Part shown: positions 37,746 to 48,030 of the stretch, in pieces
How the letters are laid out: every line of letters starts with the position of its first letter
Numbering within the stretch: position 1 is the first letter of the stretch
Assembly: GCF_003367355.1 (NCBI RefSeq)
Contig: NZ_CP031413.1
Location: forward strand, 1,964,921-2,028,920
Length of the DNA stretch: 64,000 bases
Source of the DNA: Lysobacter sp. TY2-98
GTDB taxonomy: Bacteria > Pseudomonadota > Gammaproteobacteria > Xanthomonadales > Xanthomonadaceae
Reading direction: 5' to 3'
Program-made: the position numbers and the translations under genes
Notes under the pieces: model-generated
The model's database searches: none
Told to the model about the DNA's origin: nothing
Seen by the model: the letters and a program-made list of their open reading frames with translations, nothing else

Positions 37746-38252
37746 TTACGGGCGCGCGTTGGCGTCGAGCGTCTTGTTCCACTCGGCGACGCGGTCGGCC
37801 TTGGCGGCCAGCACGGCGTCGCTGTCACCCTCGATCTTGACCGAGCGGATGATGTCGCCCTGCTTCACCGAGTCGACGATCTCCTGGCCTTCCAGCACCT
37901 TGCCGAACACGGTGTGCTTGCCGTCGAGCCACGGCGTGGCGACGTGGGTGATGAAGAACTGGCTGCCGTTGGTGTTCGGGCCGGCGTTGGCCATGGAGAG
38001 CACGCCGCGGTCGTGGGTGAGGCCGTTGCGCGCCTCGTCCTCGAACTTGTACCCCGGGCCGCCGGTGCCGGTGCCCTTGGGGCAGCCGCCCTGGATCATG
38101 AAATCGTTGATGACGCGGTGGAACGACAGGCCATCGTAGAAGCCGCGCTTGGCGAGGTTCACGAAGTTGGCGACGGTCAGCGGCGCCTTGTCGGCGGCGA
38201 GTTCGACGCGGATCGGGCCGCGGTCGGTGTCGAAATGGGCGACGAGGGACAT
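37746..38252 (-). CDS. ppiB: Peptidyl-prolyl cis-trans isomerase, cyclophilin type (PpiB-like)
   Basis: A 168-residue cytosolic cyclophilin, a single domain with the active-site Arg in [13 protein letters not shown] (about residue 43), and the FFITH and [14 protein letters not shown] motifs. No signal peptide is present ([13 protein letters not shown]), so it is the cytosolic PpiB kind. It catalyses proline isomerisation in protein folding. A small membrane protein gene lies 19 bp upstream. Confidence 0.93.
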   Translation of the reverse strand: MSLVAHFDTDRGPIRVELAADKAPLTVANFVNLAKRGFYDGLSFHRVINDFMIQGGCPKGTGTGGPGYKFEDEARNGLTHDRGVLSMANAGPNTNGSQFFITHVATPWLDGKHTVFGKVLEGQEIVDSVKQGDIIRSVKIEGDSDAVLAAKADRVAEWNKTLDANARP

Positions 38253-38271
38253 GGAAGCTCCTGGGGGAGTG

Positions 38272-38508
38272 TTAGCGGGACGATTTTGACGCGTTCGCCG
38301 TGCGGACGAATCGCATGATCTGGATGGCGGTGCCCAGCATTGCAAGGCCACCGAGCGCGAAAAGCAGCAGGTGCGTGCCGGGCGGAATCCCTGGCAGATC
38401 GATCGCACCGGTGTGGATTAGCAGCCCGGCCAGCACGCACAGGGCGCCGGCAGCGTCGATGGCGATCAGCCACATCGGAAACGGCAGTACGGACGGCTGT
38501 TCAGACAT
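38272..38508 (-). CDS. Small two-helix membrane protein, unknown
   Basis: A 78-residue protein with two hydrophobic segments, about residues 10-30 ([21 protein letters not shown]) and 45-63 ([20 protein letters not shown]), separated by a short GIPPGT turn, and a basic C-terminus ([11 protein letters not shown]). It is 19 bp before the cyclophilin gene. I do not recognise a named family. Codon use is like its neighbours, and its start has in-frame [11 protein letters not shown], typical of real genes. Confidence 0.7.
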   Translation of the reverse strand: MSEQPSVLPFPMWLIAIDAAGALCVLAGLLIHTGAIDLPGIPPGTHLLLFALGGLAMLGTAIQIMRFVRTANASKSSR

Positions 38509-38535
38509 GGCGGGCGTCCGCGGCGGCTCGCTGGC

Positions 38536-38541
38536 TATAAT
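38536..38541 (+). promoter_or_regulatory. Likely -10 element of typA
   Basis: TATAAT in a perfect 13-base palindrome, GGCTATAATAGCC (38533-38545), 44 bp upstream of the typA ATG. No matching -35 is seen. The shared 77-bp gap with the divergent small membrane protein gene suggests one compact regulatory region. Confidence 0.45.
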
Positions 38542-38585
38542 AGCCGGCTTCCCTTCCCTGCTTGCGCCTTAAGGCGTCTCTTCGC

Positions 38586-40415
38586 ATGTCCATCGAACGC
38601 CTGCGCAACATCGCCATCGTCGCCCACGTCGACCACGGCAAAACCACTCTGGTCGACTGTCTCCTGAAGCAGTCCGGCACGCTCAACGAGCGCACCGTGC
38701 TCGCCGAACGCGTCATGGACAGCAACGACCAGGAAAAGGAACGTGGCATCACGATCCTCTCCAAGAACACTGCCATCACGTGGCAGGGCAACCGCATCAA
38801 CATCGTCGACACCCCGGGCCACGCCGACTTCGGCGGTGAGGTCGAGCGCGTGCTGTCGATGGTCGACTCGGTGCTGATCCTCGTCGACGCGATGGACGGC
38901 CCGATGCCGCAGACCCGCTTCGTCACGCAGAAGGCGTTCGCGATGGGCTTCAAGCCGATCGTCGTCGTCAACAAGATCGACCGCCCGGGCGCGCGTCCGG
39001 ACTGGGTCATCGACCAGGTGTTCGACCTGTTCGACAAGCTCGGCGCAACCAACGAACAGCTCGACTTCCCGATCGTGTACGCGTCCGCGCTGCACGGTTA
39101 CGCGAGTCTCGACGACTCCGCGCGCAGCGGCGACATGACCCCGCTCTACGAAGCGATCATGAAGCACGTCGAGCCGCCGAAGGTCGACCTCGATGGCCCG
39201 TTCCAGATGCGCATCAGCCAGCTGGACTACAGCAACTTCGTCGGCCTGATCGGCATCGGTCGCGTGCAGCGCGGCAAGGTGCGCACGAACATGCCGGTGA
39301 GCGTGGTCGACCGCGAAGGCAAGAAGCGCCAGGGCAAAGTGCTGCAGGTGCTGGGCTTCATGGGCCTCGAGCGTATCGAAGTACCGGAAGCCGGAGCGGG
39401 CGACATCATCGCGATCTCCGGCGTGCAGGATCTGAGCATCTCCGACACGGTCTGTGCGCTCGATGCGCCGGAAGCGCTGCCGGCGCTCACCGTCGACGAG
39501 CCGACGATCTCGATGACCTTCCAGGTCAACAACTCGCCGTTCGCGGGTAACAAGGATCTGTCGGGCGGCAAGTTCCTGACGAGCCGCCAGCTGCGCGAGC
39601 GCCTCGAGCGCGAGACGCTGCACAACGTCGCGCTGAAGGTCGAGGAAGGTTCGGATCCGGACAAGTTCCTGGTCTCGGGCCGCGGCGAACTGCACCTGTC
39701 GGTGCTGATCGAGAACATGCGTCGCGAAGGCTACGAGCTCGCGGTGTCGCGCCCGGAAGTCATCATCAAGGAAATCGACGGCCAGCTCATGGAGCCCGTC
39801 GAGCAGCTCGTCGTCGACATCGAGGAGCAGCACCAGGGCGGCGTGATGGAAAAGCTGGGCACCCGCAAGGCGCAGCTCAAGAACATGGAATCCGACGGCA
39901 AGGGCCGCGTGCGCCTGGACTACATGATCCCGGCGCGCGGCCTGATCGGCTTCCAGAACGAGTTCCGCACGCTCACGCAGGGTTCGGGCCTGCTGTTCCA
40001 CGTGTTCGACCACTACGGCCCGAAGGAACAGGGCGCGATCGCCAAGCGCATCAACGGCGTGATGATCGCCAATGCCGCGGGCGCGACGCCGGCGTACTCG
40101 CTCGGCCCGCTGCAGGAGCGCGGTCGCCTGTTCGCGGCGGAAGGCGACATGGTCTACGAGGGCCAGCTGGTCGGCATCCACTCGAAGGACAACGACCTCA
40201 CCGTCAACGCGATCAAGACCAAGCCGCTCACCAACATGCGCGCTTCGGGCAAGGATGATGCGATCCAGCTGAGCCCGGCGATCAAGTACTCGCTCGAGCA
40301 GGCGCTGGACTTCATCGAGGACGACGAACTCGTCGAAGTCACGCCGAAGGAAATCCGCCTGCGCAAGAAGCTGCTCACCGAGAGCGAGCGCAAGACGGCG
40401 TCGCGTCGCGGCTAA
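38586..40415 (+). CDS. typA: Ribosome-associated GTPase TypA/BipA
   Basis: A 609-residue translational GTPase related to EF-G that binds the ribosome and aids 50S assembly and stress or cold adaptation. G domain: [10 protein letters not shown] (G1), ERGITI (G2), [12 protein letters not shown] (G3), NKIDRP (G4), YASAL (G5). Domain III and the BipA-specific C-terminal domain follow, the latter with [14 protein letters not shown] and NMRASGKDD. Start at 38586 (MSIERLRN) is supported by homology. Length matches the family (about 605-610). Confidence 0.96.
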   Translation: MSIERLRNIAIVAHVDHGKTTLVDCLLKQSGTLNERTVLAERVMDSNDQEKERGITILSKNTAITWQGNRINIVDTPGHADFGGEVERVLSMVDSVLILVDAMDGPMPQTRFVTQKAFAMGFKPIVVVNKIDRPGARPDWVIDQVFDLFDKLGATNEQLDFPIVYASALHGYASLDDSARSGDMTPLYEAIMKHVEPPKVDLDGPFQMRISQLDYSNFVGLIGIGRVQRGKVRTNMPVSVVDREGKKRQGKVLQVLGFMGLERIEVPEAGAGDIIAISGVQDLSISDTVCALDAPEALPALTVDEPTISMTFQVNNSPFAGNKDLSGGKFLTSRQLRERLERETLHNVALKVEEGSDPDKFLVSGRGELHLSVLIENMRREGYELAVSRPEVIIKEIDGQLMEPVEQLVVDIEEQHQGGVMEKLGTRKAQLKNMESDGKGRVRLDYMIPARGLIGFQNEFRTLTQGSGLLFHVFDHYGPKEQGAIAKRINGVMIANAAGATPAYSLGPLQERGRLFAAEGDMVYEGQLVGIHSKDNDLTVNAIKTKPLTNMRASGKDDAIQLSPAIKYSLEQALDFIEDDELVEVTPKEIRLRKKLLTESERKTASRRG

Positions 40416-40433
40416 GGCGTTAGACTCGCGCCG

Positions 40434-40919
40434 GTGACGGACCACCCCCGCCCGTACGACACGAATCCGCGCGCCCATCCCGGGTTGCGCGCGATCGCAC
40501 TGGTCGAAGGCATCAAGGGCCTGCTCGCCCTGTTGGCTGCGAGCGGGCTCGAGATTCTCGGGCCCCTGCCTCTGCGCAATGCGGTGCATGCGCTGATCCG
40601 CCATTTCGAACTCAGCTCCACCGATGGCCCGCTCGCCTGGCTTGCCAGCGCGATCAGTTCGGGCACGGTGCATGCGACCGCCGCGATCGCCGCGGCCTAC
40701 GGCCTGCTGCATCTCGTTGAAGCCTGGGGCCTGTGGCGCGACAAGGCTTGGGCGTCGTGGCTGGGCTGCATTGCCGCGGCGATCTATCTGCCCGCGGACG
40801 TGTTCGCGCTGTCGCGCCACTGGGGCTGGGTGACGATGACCGTGCTCGTCGTCAACGTGGTGGTCGTCTACGTGCTCGCACGCGATCTCCTGCGCCGTCG
40901 AGCTCGCTTGCCCGGCTGA
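40434..40919 (+). CDS. DUF2127 membrane protein
   Basis: A 161-residue inner membrane protein of the DUF2127 family, with four hydrophobic segments: LRAIALVEGIKGLLALLAASG, the middle SGTVHATAAIAAAYGLLHLVEAWGLW, SWLGCIAAAIYLPADVF and the final VTMTVLVVNVVVVYVLARDLL. The family function is unknown. The GTG start at 40434 has no clear ribosome-binding site and lies 18 bp after the typA stop. Amidase follows on the same strand. Confidence 0.8.
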   Translation: MTDHPRPYDTNPRAHPGLRAIALVEGIKGLLALLAASGLEILGPLPLRNAVHALIRHFELSSTDGPLAWLASAISSGTVHATAAIAAAYGLLHLVEAWGLWRDKAWASWLGCIAAAIYLPADVFALSRHWGWVTMTVLVVNVVVVYVLARDLLRRRARLPG

Positions 40920-40962
40920 TCGCTTGGGCGGATGCTGGCGCGTCGCCCCACGGAAGACCGCC

Positions 40963-42594
40963 ATGCGCCGCGCCCTGCCCGCCCTCGTCGCCGTACTGGC
41001 CGCGGCCGGTTGCGCAACGGTGCCTCCCGCCGAGCCCGATACGGGCGGCCCGACGATGACCGTCACCGCACCCTCGGCCATCAACTTCCACTTCCCGTTT
41101 GAAGACGCCGACATCGCGACGCTGTCGGCGCGCATGGCCGATGGCCAGCTCACCAGCCATTCGCTGACGCAGTCCTACCTCGACCGCATCGCCGCGCTCG
41201 ACGACGGCGGCCCGCGGCTCAACGCCGTGCTGGCGCTCAATCCCCAAGCGCTGCGTGAAGCCGACCAGCGCGACGCCGAACGCCGCGAAGGCCACATCCG
41301 CGGCCCGCTGCACGGCATCCCGATCCTGATCAAGGACAACATCGACGCCACGCCGATGGCGACCACCGCCGGTTCGCTCGCGCTCGCCGACCACCGACCC
41401 TCGCGCGACGCCGTGCTCGTCGCACGCCTGCGCGCTGCCGGCGCGGTGATCCTCGGCAAGGCCAACCTCAGCGAATGGGCGAATTTCCGCTCGACGCGTT
41501 CGATCTCCGGCTGGAGCGGCGTCGGCGGGCAGACACGCAGCCCGTACGCGCTGGATCGCAATCCCTGCGGCTCGAGTTCGGGCAGCGGCACCGCCGTCGC
41601 CGCCAGCCTCGCCGCTGCGGCGATCGGCACCGAGACCGACGGCAGCATCATCTGCCCCGCGGCGGTGGCGGGCGTCGTCGGCATCAAGCCGACCGTGGGC
41701 CTGGTGAGTCGACGCGGCATCGTGCCGATCTCCTCCAGCCAGGACACTGCAGGGCCGATGGCGAGATCGGTGGCCGACGCGGCGACGCTGCTGTCGGTCA
41801 TCGCCGCGGCCGACGCGAAAGATCCCGCGAGCGGCGGCAAGGCGCGACCGAAGCCGGTCGACTACACCGCGCATCTCAAGCCCGGCGCACTCACGGGTGC
41901 GCGCATCGGCGTGCTGCGCCGGACCGCGAACTATCCGCCGGAAGTCGACGCCGCATTCGATCGCGCGATCGAAGCATTGAAGGCCGCCGGCGCGACCATT
42001 GTCGACACCGCCATTCCTACCGCGGGCAAGTGGGACGACGCGGAAAACACGGTGATGCTGGCTGAGTTTCGTCCGAGTCTCGAGTCGTATCTCAAGGACA
42101 CGGACGCGCCCGTGCGAACTCTGAGCGACATCGTCGAATTCAATCGCACGCACGAATCACAGGAAATGCCCTACTTCGGACAGGACCTGTTCGAGCAGGC
42201 GTTGAAAGCACCGGCGTTGTCGTCAGCGGCGTACAGGAAGGCACGCGACGCCGCGCGACAGCTCGCCGGTCCGCAGGGCATCGATGCCGCGCTGAAGAAG
42301 CAGAAGCTCGATGCACTCGTCGCACCGTCGACCGGCCCGTCGTGGCGCATCGACACCGTGCTCGGTGATCACTTCAGTGGCGCGGGCTACGGTGCGGCGG
42401 CGGTCGCCGGCTATCCGAGCATCAGCGTGCCGATGGGCGATGCGCACGGCCTGCCACTGGGCATCGTCTTCCTCGGCAAGAAGTGGAGCGAGCCGCGACT
42501 GATCGAACTCGCGTACGCGTTCGAACAGGCGACGCATGCGCGCACGCCACCGAAGTTCCTGCCCTCGGTCGACGACGCGATGGCGGGACGCTGA
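40963..42594 (+). CDS. Lipoprotein amidase (amidase signature family)
   Basis: A 543-residue amidase with the Ser-cisSer-Lys triad: Lys in ILIKDNIDAT (about residue 125), the Gly/Ser-rich CGSSSGSGTAVAASLAAAAIGTET-type segment (about 205-225) and DGSIICPAA. A lipobox LAAAGC at residue 12-17 predicts lipid attachment at Cys17, placing the enzyme on the outside of the inner or inside of the outer membrane. It is a GatA-like amidase, but the lipoprotein form is typical of Xanthomonadaceae amidases such as peptide amidase of Stenotrophomonas. Substrate is unknown. Start at 40963 is set by the signal peptide. Confidence 0.88.
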   Translation: MRRALPALVAVLAAAGCATVPPAEPDTGGPTMTVTAPSAINFHFPFEDADIATLSARMADGQLTSHSLTQSYLDRIAALDDGGPRLNAVLALNPQALREADQRDAERREGHIRGPLHGIPILIKDNIDATPMATTAGSLALADHRPSRDAVLVARLRAAGAVILGKANLSEWANFRSTRSISGWSGVGGQTRSPYALDRNPCGSSSGSGTAVAASLAAAAIGTETDGSIICPAAVAGVVGIKPTVGLVSRRGIVPISSSQDTAGPMARSVADAATLLSVIAAADAKDPASGGKARPKPVDYTAHLKPGALTGARIGVLRRTANYPPEVDAAFDRAIEALKAAGATIVDTAIPTAGKWDDAENTVMLAEFRPSLESYLKDTDAPVRTLSDIVEFNRTHESQEMPYFGQDLFEQALKAPALSSAAYRKARDAARQLAGPQGIDAALKKQKLDALVAPSTGPSWRIDTVLGDHFSGAGYGAAAVAGYPSISVPMGDAHGLPLGIVFLGKKWSEPRLIELAYAFEQATHARTPPKFLPSVDDAMAGR

Positions 42595-42649
42595 GCGGCA
42601 TCATCGACGGCGCGATCTCCACATCGTTTTCGATCCGCGCATAAACGAA

Positions 42650-42677
42650 CGGTCCGCGCTCTTTCGATCGCGGACCG
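42650..42677. terminator. Hairpin between amidase and DAHP synthase genes
   Basis: A nine-base-pair stem CGGTCCGCG with CGCGGACCG around a ten-base loop, in the 116-bp gap of these convergent genes. No long T-run on either side, so termination is likely but unproven. Confidence 0.55.
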
Positions 42678-42710
42678 CGTGATTCGTGTCGCCATTCGAC
42701 AACCCGCGAC

Positions 42711-44099
42711 TTACACCGGCGCCGTGATCTGCGTCTGCTTGCGCACGATCAGCATCGCGACTTCCAGCGCCTGCTCATAGTTGAGACGTGGATCGACGCA
42801 GCTGCGGTACGCGCGTTCAAGGTCGGTCTCGGTCAACTCGCGTGCGCCGCCGAGGCACTCCGTCACGTCCTCGCCAGTGAGTTCGAGATGCACGCCACCG
42901 AGGCGCGTGCCCGCCGCGGCATGCAGGTCGAACGCCTGCTCGACTTCGCCCGCGATGTTCGCGAAGCGACGCGTCTTGTAACCGTTCGCGGTCGACTCGG
43001 TGTTGCCGTGCATGGGATCGCAGACCCACAGCACGCGGCGACCGTCGCGACGCATCGCCTCCAGCAGGGGCGGCAGCTTCGTCGCGATCTGGGACGCGCC
43101 CATGCGATGGATGAAGGTGAGGCGTCCCGGCTCGTCTTCCGGATTCAGCACGTCGACGAGCTTGAGCAGCATGTCGGGCGTCACCGACGGCCCGACCTTC
43201 ACCGCGATCGGATTGCGAATGCCGCGCAGGAATTCGACGTGCGCGCCATCGATCTGCGCGGTGCGCATGCCGATCCACGGGAAGTGCGTGCTGAGATCGA
43301 ACCAGCCCCAATTGCGCGGCACCTGGCGCGTGATCGCTTCCTCGTAGGGCAGCAGCAGCGCTTCGTGCGACGTATAGAAGTCGACACGATTGAGGTTGTG
43401 CACCTCCTCGCCCGACAGCGTCTCCATGAAGCGCACGGCATCGCCGATCGCGGCGACCATGCGGCGGTATTCGTCGGCGAGCGGCGAGTGACCGACCCAG
43501 CCGAGATCCCAGTATTCCGGGTGATGCAGGTCGGCGAAACCGCCGTCGATCAGCGCACGGACGAAGTTCATCGTCATCGCCGAACGCGCATGCGCCTTGA
43601 TCATGCGACGCGGATCCGGACGTCGCGCATCCGCAGTGAATGCAGGGCCGTTGACGATGTCGCCGCGATAACTCGGCAGGCTCACGCCCTCGATCGTCTC
43701 CATGTCGGCGGAGCGCGGCTTGGCGTACTGGCCCGCGAAACGACCTACGCGCACCACGGGCTTTCGCATGCCGTGCACGAGCACCAGCGACATCTGCAGC
43801 AGCACTTTCAGGCGATTGGAAATCACCTCCGACGAACACTCGTCGAAGCTCTCTGCGCAATCACCGCCCTGCAGCAGGAAGCGCTTGCCGTCCTGCGCCT
43901 CGGCAAGCTGCTGCTTGAGACTGAGGATCTCCCACGACGTCACCAACGGCGGCAGGCGACGCAGCTCGGCGAGTGCGGCTTCGAGCTCGCCGGCGTCGGC
44001 GTACTGCGGCATCTGCGTCGCGGCGCGCGTGCGCCACGACTGCGCGCTCCACTCACGTGGAAGCGTTACAGCCTGCAGGTTGGGATCATTCGTTGCCAT
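42711..44099 (-). CDS. 3-deoxy-7-phosphoheptulonate synthase, class II
   Basis: A 462-residue class II (plant/Mycobacterium type) DAHP synthase, joining PEP and erythrose 4-phosphate at the entry of aromatic synthesis. Recognisable segments: LLQGGDCAESFDEC (metal-binding Cys), GRFAGQYAKPRS, KAHARSAMTMNFVRALIDGG and WVCDPMHGNTESTANGYKTRRF, with the His and Asp ligands. Class II enzymes are common in Xanthomonas, where the E. coli type is also present. The ATG at 44099 is used; it lies 6 bp after the dsbB stop, so both are one transcription unit. Confidence 0.94.
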   Translation of the reverse strand: MATNDPNLQAVTLPREWSAQSWRTRAATQMPQYADAGELEAALAELRRLPPLVTSWEILSLKQQLAEAQDGKRFLLQGGDCAESFDECSSEVISNRLKVLLQMSLVLVHGMRKPVVRVGRFAGQYAKPRSADMETIEGVSLPSYRGDIVNGPAFTADARRPDPRRMIKAHARSAMTMNFVRALIDGGFADLHHPEYWDLGWVGHSPLADEYRRMVAAIGDAVRFMETLSGEEVHNLNRVDFYTSHEALLLPYEEAITRQVPRNWGWFDLSTHFPWIGMRTAQIDGAHVEFLRGIRNPIAVKVGPSVTPDMLLKLVDVLNPEDEPGRLTFIHRMGASQIATKLPPLLEAMRRDGRRVLWVCDPMHGNTESTANGYKTRRFANIAGEVEQAFDLHAAAGTRLGGVHLELTGEDVTECLGGARELTETDLERAYRSCVDPRLNYEQALEVAMLIVRKQTQITAPV

Positions 44100-44104
44100 G
44101 CATG

Positions 44105-44611
44105 TCACCTACGACGAAACGCTGCGAATGCGATCCACAGCGCGAGCACCACCAAACAGACCAGCGTCCAGACCGGCATCGACTGGCCGAGGAACGTCCA
44201 CTCGATCTTCGCGCACTGGCCGTCGCCGGTCAGTACTTTGCGGATGAGCTTGATGAACGGCAGCGTCTCGCGCAGGAACGCGAACGGCGGGCCGCAGGAC
44301 GGGATCTGATCCGGCGGCAGATGCTGGATCCACACGTGGCGTCCGGCGACACCGATGCCCGCCAGCGCCGGAATCAGCGCGAGCACGCCCCAGGCGCGAC
44401 GTCCGCCCGGCCGCTTGGGTCCCACCAGCCCACCGATCAGGAAGACGACGCCGAGCGACATCACCGCGATGCGCTGGAAGATACACAGCGGGCACGGCTC
44501 GAGCCCGAGCACGTGCTCGGCATAGAGCGCATACGCCATGAGCGCGACGCAGGCGGCGAAGCCCAGCAGGAACTGGGTGCGGAATGACGCGCGGAACGGA
44601 TTGAGAGTCAT
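44105..44611 (-). CDS. dsbB: Disulfide bond formation protein DsbB
   Basis: A 168-residue inner membrane protein with four hydrophobic segments that reoxidises DsbA and passes electrons to quinones. The two functional Cys pairs are CPLC (about residue 40-43) after the first helix and C-x24-C in the second periplasmic loop (PSCGPPF ... GQCAKIEW). It starts the dsbB-DAHP synthase unit. Confidence 0.94.
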   Translation of the reverse strand: MTLNPFRASFRTQFLLGFAACVALMAYALYAEHVLGLEPCPLCIFQRIAVMSLGVVFLIGGLVGPKRPGGRRAWGVLALIPALAGIGVAGRHVWIQHLPPDQIPSCGPPFAFLRETLPFIKLIRKVLTGDGQCAKIEWTFLGQSMPVWTLVCLVVLALWIAFAAFRRR

Positions 44612-44909
44612 GTGACGACGTGAACCCCGGATGCGGCCATGGTCGCAGGGCGGCGCGCGCTAAGCAAAGCGCGGAAGGTCATGACGGTCGCGGATTTCGG
44701 CCGAGCTGGCGCAGACGAATGGCTTTCGACGCTGCGCATCACCAGTTCCGCGGCGCACTGCGCCTTCACTCGGTTCGCCGTCGTTCTGGCCACGGCATCC
44801 ACCCAACAAGGCAACCGGCACGCATGCCCGGGAAACGAAAAACCCCGGCATCGGCCGGGGCTTCCGTGCGATCGGCAGCGCAAGCCACCGATCGAAAACT
44901 CAGCAACGC
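44612..44909. other. 298-bp gap between dsbB and rplQ
   Basis: Contains the rplQ terminator at 44837-44860 and the presumed upstream region of dsbB. A few short frames occur but have no ribosome-binding sites. Nothing else recognised. Confidence 0.5.
44837..44860 (-). terminator. Intrinsic terminator of the ribosomal protein operon
   Basis: A seven-base-pair stem CCCCGGC/GCCGGGG (44843-44849 with 44854-44860) followed on the minus strand by TTTTTC. It stands 49 bp behind rplQ, the last gene of the cluster. Confidence 0.85.
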
Positions 44910-45281
44910 TTACTGCGCAGCGTCCGGACGGTCGACGAGCTCGACGTACGCCATCGGGGCGTTGTCGCCGGCGCGGAAGCCGCACTTCAGGATGCGCAGG
45001 TAGCCGCCCGGACGCTCGCGGTAACGCGGGCCGAGCTCGATGAACAGCTTGCCCACCGCTTCCTTGTCGCGCAGGCGCGAGAACGCAAGGCGGCGATTGG
45101 CGACGCCGTCGGTCTTGCCGAGCGTGATGAGCGGCTCAGCGACGCGGCGGAGCTCCTTGGCCTTCGGGAGCGTGGTACGGATCAGGCCCGTCTTGATCAG
45201 CGACGCGGCCATGTTGGTGAACATGGCATCGCGGTGCGCGCTGGTGCGGCTGAACTTGCGGCCGGCTTTCTGGTGGCGCAT
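44910..45281 (-). CDS. rplQ: 50S ribosomal protein bL17
   Basis: A 123-residue basic protein, [17 protein letters not shown] at the N-terminus, [11 protein letters not shown] at the end. bL17 lies near the peptide exit tunnel of the 50S subunit. It is the last gene of the cluster, but here 299 bp separate it from rpoA, much longer than in E. coli, and the gap holds two hairpins. Confidence 0.97.
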   Translation of the reverse strand: MRHQKAGRKFSRTSAHRDAMFTNMAASLIKTGLIRTTLPKAKELRRVAEPLITLGKTDGVANRRLAFSRLRDKEAVGKLFIELGPRYRERPGGYLRILKCGFRAGDNAPMAYVELVDRPDAAQ

Positions 45282-45580
45282 GGCGTTGGATTCCTAGTGA
45301 ATGTTGGAACTGCTGGATTTCGCTGTCGCCATCCCGGCGCTGGAGCTGTGGACTGCGGATGGTCCGATTCCGATCGTCCTGACCGGATGGCCGCGCACTT
45401 CTGGGTGCGTCGGCGGGTGGTGCGGTGCTTCTGTGTCGACGCCACGACCGGTGAGGATCGTGGCGTCATTTCAAGCGAAGCGACTCGAAGCGCCTTGACG
45501 TTTCTCGTCGCCCTGCCCGCGCCAGCGGCGCGGGCCTGATCTCAAGCCGCGCGGCGGTGCCGCGCAAGCTTGGCTTGTGA
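45282..45580 (-). other. 299-bp rpoA-rplQ gap with two hairpins
   Basis: No gene seen. It contains a ten-base-pair stem GACGCCACGA/TCGTGGCGTC (45438-45447 with 45458-45467) and a nine-base-pair stem GCCCGCGCC/GGCGCGGGC around AGC (45515-45535). Neither has a T-run on the minus strand. Confidence 0.6.
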
Positions 45581-46579
45581 TCAGCCCATCATCCCGTGCG
45601 AGGCGACACCGGCCGGCGGCCAGTTCTCCAGACGCATGCCGAGGGCAAGACCGCGCTGCGCGAGCACTTCCTTGATCTCGGTGAGCGACTTCTTGCCCAG
45701 GTTCGGGGTCTTGAGCAGCTCGACTTCGGTCTTCTGGATCAGGTCGCCGACGTAGTAGATGTTCTCGGCCTTGAGGCAGTTGGCCGAACGCACCGTCAGT
45801 TCGAGATCGTCGATCGGACGCAGCAGCAGCGGGTCAACGCCACCGGTCGCCGGCTTCGCCGCACCGCGCTCGCGGTGGGTGAAGTCGCCGAACACCGACA
45901 GCTGGTCGGTGAGGATGTCGGCCGCGGTGCGGACGGCTTCCTCGGCATCGATCGTGCCGTTGGTTTCGATGTCGAGCACCAGCTTGTCGAGGTCGGTGCG
46001 CTGTTCGACGCGCGCAGCTTCCACAGCGTAGGCAACGCGACGGACCGGCGAGAACGACGCATCCAGCATCAGGCGACCGATGGCGCGGGTCTCCTCGTCC
46101 GGACGGCGACGCGCGGCGGCCGGCTGGTAGCCATAGCCACGCTCGATCTTCAGACGCATGTTGAGCGCGGTGTCCTTGGTCAGGTGCGCGACAACGTGTT
46201 CCGGATTGATGATCTCGACGTTGTGGTCGGTGCGGATGTCACCGGCGGTGATGACGCCCGGGCCCGACTTGTTGAGCGACAGCATCGCGCTGTCACCCGT
46301 GTGCATGCGAATCGCGACGTCCTTGAGATTCAGCAGAACCTCGAGCACATCCTCTTCGAGGCCTTCGACCGTGGTGTACTCGTGGAGCACGCCATCGATC
46401 TCCACCTCGGTAATTGCGAACCCGGGGATCGACGAAAGCAGGACGCGGCGCAGCGCATTGCCGAGGGTGTGGCCGTAGCCGCGCTCCAGCGGCTCGATCA
46501 CGACCTTGGCGCGATTGCCGGTCAGGCGCTCGATCTGGGGACCACGCGGGCGCAATACCTGGTTGGCGGTAACCGTCAT
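45581..46579 (-). CDS. rpoA: RNA polymerase alpha subunit
   Basis: A 332-residue protein. The N-terminal domain (1-235; [23 protein letters not shown]) drives dimerisation and enzyme assembly; the C-terminal domain (about 250-320; [39 protein letters not shown]) contacts UP elements and activators. Start at 46579 ([13 protein letters not shown]) is chosen by comparison with homologues, as the longer frame overlaps rpsD. It lies 49 bp after rpsD. Confidence 0.97.
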   Translation of the reverse strand: MTVTANQVLRPRGPQIERLTGNRAKVVIEPLERGYGHTLGNALRRVLLSSIPGFAITEVEIDGVLHEYTTVEGLEEDVLEVLLNLKDVAIRMHTGDSAMLSLNKSGPGVITAGDIRTDHNVEIINPEHVVAHLTKDTALNMRLKIERGYGYQPAAARRRPDEETRAIGRLMLDASFSPVRRVAYAVEAARVEQRTDLDKLVLDIETNGTIDAEEAVRTAADILTDQLSVFGDFTHRERGAAKPATGGVDPLLLRPIDDLELTVRSANCLKAENIYYVGDLIQKTEVELLKTPNLGKKSLTEIKEVLAQRGLALGMRLENWPPAGVASHGMMG

Positions 46580-46628
46580 GTTGTGGCTTCTCCTGGGGGC
46601 CGACGTCGTCACGCCGGCCCGGATGAAA

Positions 46629-47258
46629 TTACTTCGAGTACAACTCGACGATGAGCGCTTCGTTGATGTCGGCCGGCAGGTCTGCACGGTCCGGAACCGA
46701 CTTGAAGACGCCGGCGAACTTCTTCGCGTCGACTTCGATCCACGACGGCGACAGGTCCATCTGCTGGGCGACCGTCAGGGCCTCCTGCACACGGAGCTGC
46801 TTCTGCGCGCGCTCGGCGAGAGCGATCGCATCACCGGCCTTCACCTGGTACGACGGCAGATTGACGATCTTGCCGTTGACGGTGACACCGCGGTGGCTGA
46901 CCAGCTGGCGCGCGGCAGCGCGCGTCACGGCAAAGCCCATGCGGTAGATGACGTTGTCGAGACGCGTCTCGAGAAGCTGCAGCAGGTTCTCGCCGGTGTT
47001 GCCCTTCCGGTTCGAAGCCTTCTTGTAGTAGTTGCGGAACTGACGCTCCAGCAGGCCGTAAATACGCTTGACCTTCTGCTTCTCGCGAAGCTGGGTGGCG
47101 TAGTCGGACAGCTTGCCCTTGCGGGCGGTGGCGCCGTGCTGGCCGGGCTTCTGCTCGAGCTTGCACTTCGAGTCGAGGGCGCGGGCCGGCGACTTCAGGC
47201 TGAGGTCGGCGCCTTCGCGGCGCGCGAGCTTACAGGTAGGACCGATATAGCGTGCCAT
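46629..47258 (-). CDS. rpsD: 30S ribosomal protein uS4
   Basis: A 209-residue primary 16S rRNA-binding protein with an S4 RNA-binding domain ([31 protein letters not shown]). It nucleates 30S body assembly and, in E. coli, represses the alpha operon by binding its leader. Only two Cys ([15 protein letters not shown]) remain of the four-Cys zinc site, so it is probably zinc-free. Confidence 0.97.
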   Translation of the reverse strand: MARYIGPTCKLARREGADLSLKSPARALDSKCKLEQKPGQHGATARKGKLSDYATQLREKQKVKRIYGLLERQFRNYYKKASNRKGNTGENLLQLLETRLDNVIYRMGFAVTRAAARQLVSHRGVTVNGKIVNLPSYQVKAGDAIALAERAQKQLRVQEALTVAQQMDLSPSWIEVDAKKFAGVFKSVPDRADLPADINEALIVELYSK

Positions 47259-47271
47259 GTCTTATTCCTCC

Positions 47272-47664
47272 TCAGACGCGGCGCTTCTTCGGCGGACGGC
47301 ATCCGTTGTGCGGGATGGGCGTCACGTCGATGATGTTGAGGATCTTGTAGCCGACGTTGTTGAGCGAACGTACGGCCGACTCACGACCCGGACCCGGGCC
47401 CTTGATGCGGACTTCCAGCGCCTTGACGCCGTAATCCATCGCGGCGCGACCGGCCTTTTCGGCGGCGACCTGCGCGGCGAACGGGGTCGACTTGCGCGAA
47501 CCGCGGAAACCCGCGCCGCCCGACGTCGCCCACGAGAGCGCGTTGCCCTGGCGGTCGGTGATCGTGATGATGGTGTTGTTGAACGAAGCGTGGACGTGCG
47601 CGATGCCGTCGGTGACGACGCGCTTGATCTTCTTCTTCGGAGCTTTCGCGGCAGGCTTGGCCAT
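47272..47664 (-). CDS. rpsK: 30S ribosomal protein uS11
   Basis: A 130-residue protein that lies on the 30S platform near the Shine-Dalgarno helix and the exit site. Identified by [22 protein letters not shown] and the C-terminal [13 protein letters not shown]. Gaps of 9 and 13 bp to rpsM and rpsD indicate one transcript. Confidence 0.97.
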   Translation of the reverse strand: MAKPAAKAPKKKIKRVVTDGIAHVHASFNNTIITITDRQGNALSWATSGGAGFRGSRKSTPFAAQVAAEKAGRAAMDYGVKALEVRIKGPGPGRESAVRSLNNVGYKILNIIDVTPIPHNGCRPPKKRRV

Positions 47665-47673
47665 GTCGGTTCC

Positions 47674-48030
47674 TTACTTCTTGATGGCCTTGCGCGGACC
47701 CTTGCGGGTGCGTGCATTGGTCCGGGTGCGCTGGCCGCGCAGCGGCAGGCCGCGGCGGTGACGGAGGCCGCGGTAGCAACCGAGGTCCATCAAGCGCTTG
47801 ATCGCCATACCGATCTCGCGGCGGAGGTCACCCTCGACCACGAACTTGCCGATCTCGCCACGAAGGCGCTCGACTTCCGGCTCCGACAGGTCGCGGATCT
47901 TGGTCGTCGGCTTGACGCCGGCCGACTCGCAGACCTGCTTGGAACGGGTACGGCCGATGCCGTAGATGCTCTGCAGCCCCACCCAGACGTGCTTCTGGGC
48001 AGGCAGGTTTACACCTGCAATACGCGCCAT
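47674..48030 (-). CDS. rpsM: 30S ribosomal protein uS13
   Basis: A 118-residue protein of the 30S head that makes bridges to the 50S subunit and touches P-site tRNA through its basic C-terminal tail ([18 protein letters not shown]). The N-terminus [20 protein letters not shown] is typical. It is the first gene of the alpha-operon block, 434 bp from secY; no rpmJ lies between. Confidence 0.97.
   Translation of the reverse strand: MARIAGVNLPAQKHVWVGLQSIYGIGRTRSKQVCESAGVKPTTKIRDLSEPEVERLRGEIGKFVVEGDLRREIGMAIKRLMDLGCYRGLRHRRGLPLRGQRTRTNARTRKGPRKAIKK

Noticed and set aside
38535-41153. 872-codon minus-strand frame opposite typA
   Set aside because: Shadow frame of typA with no recognisable domain.
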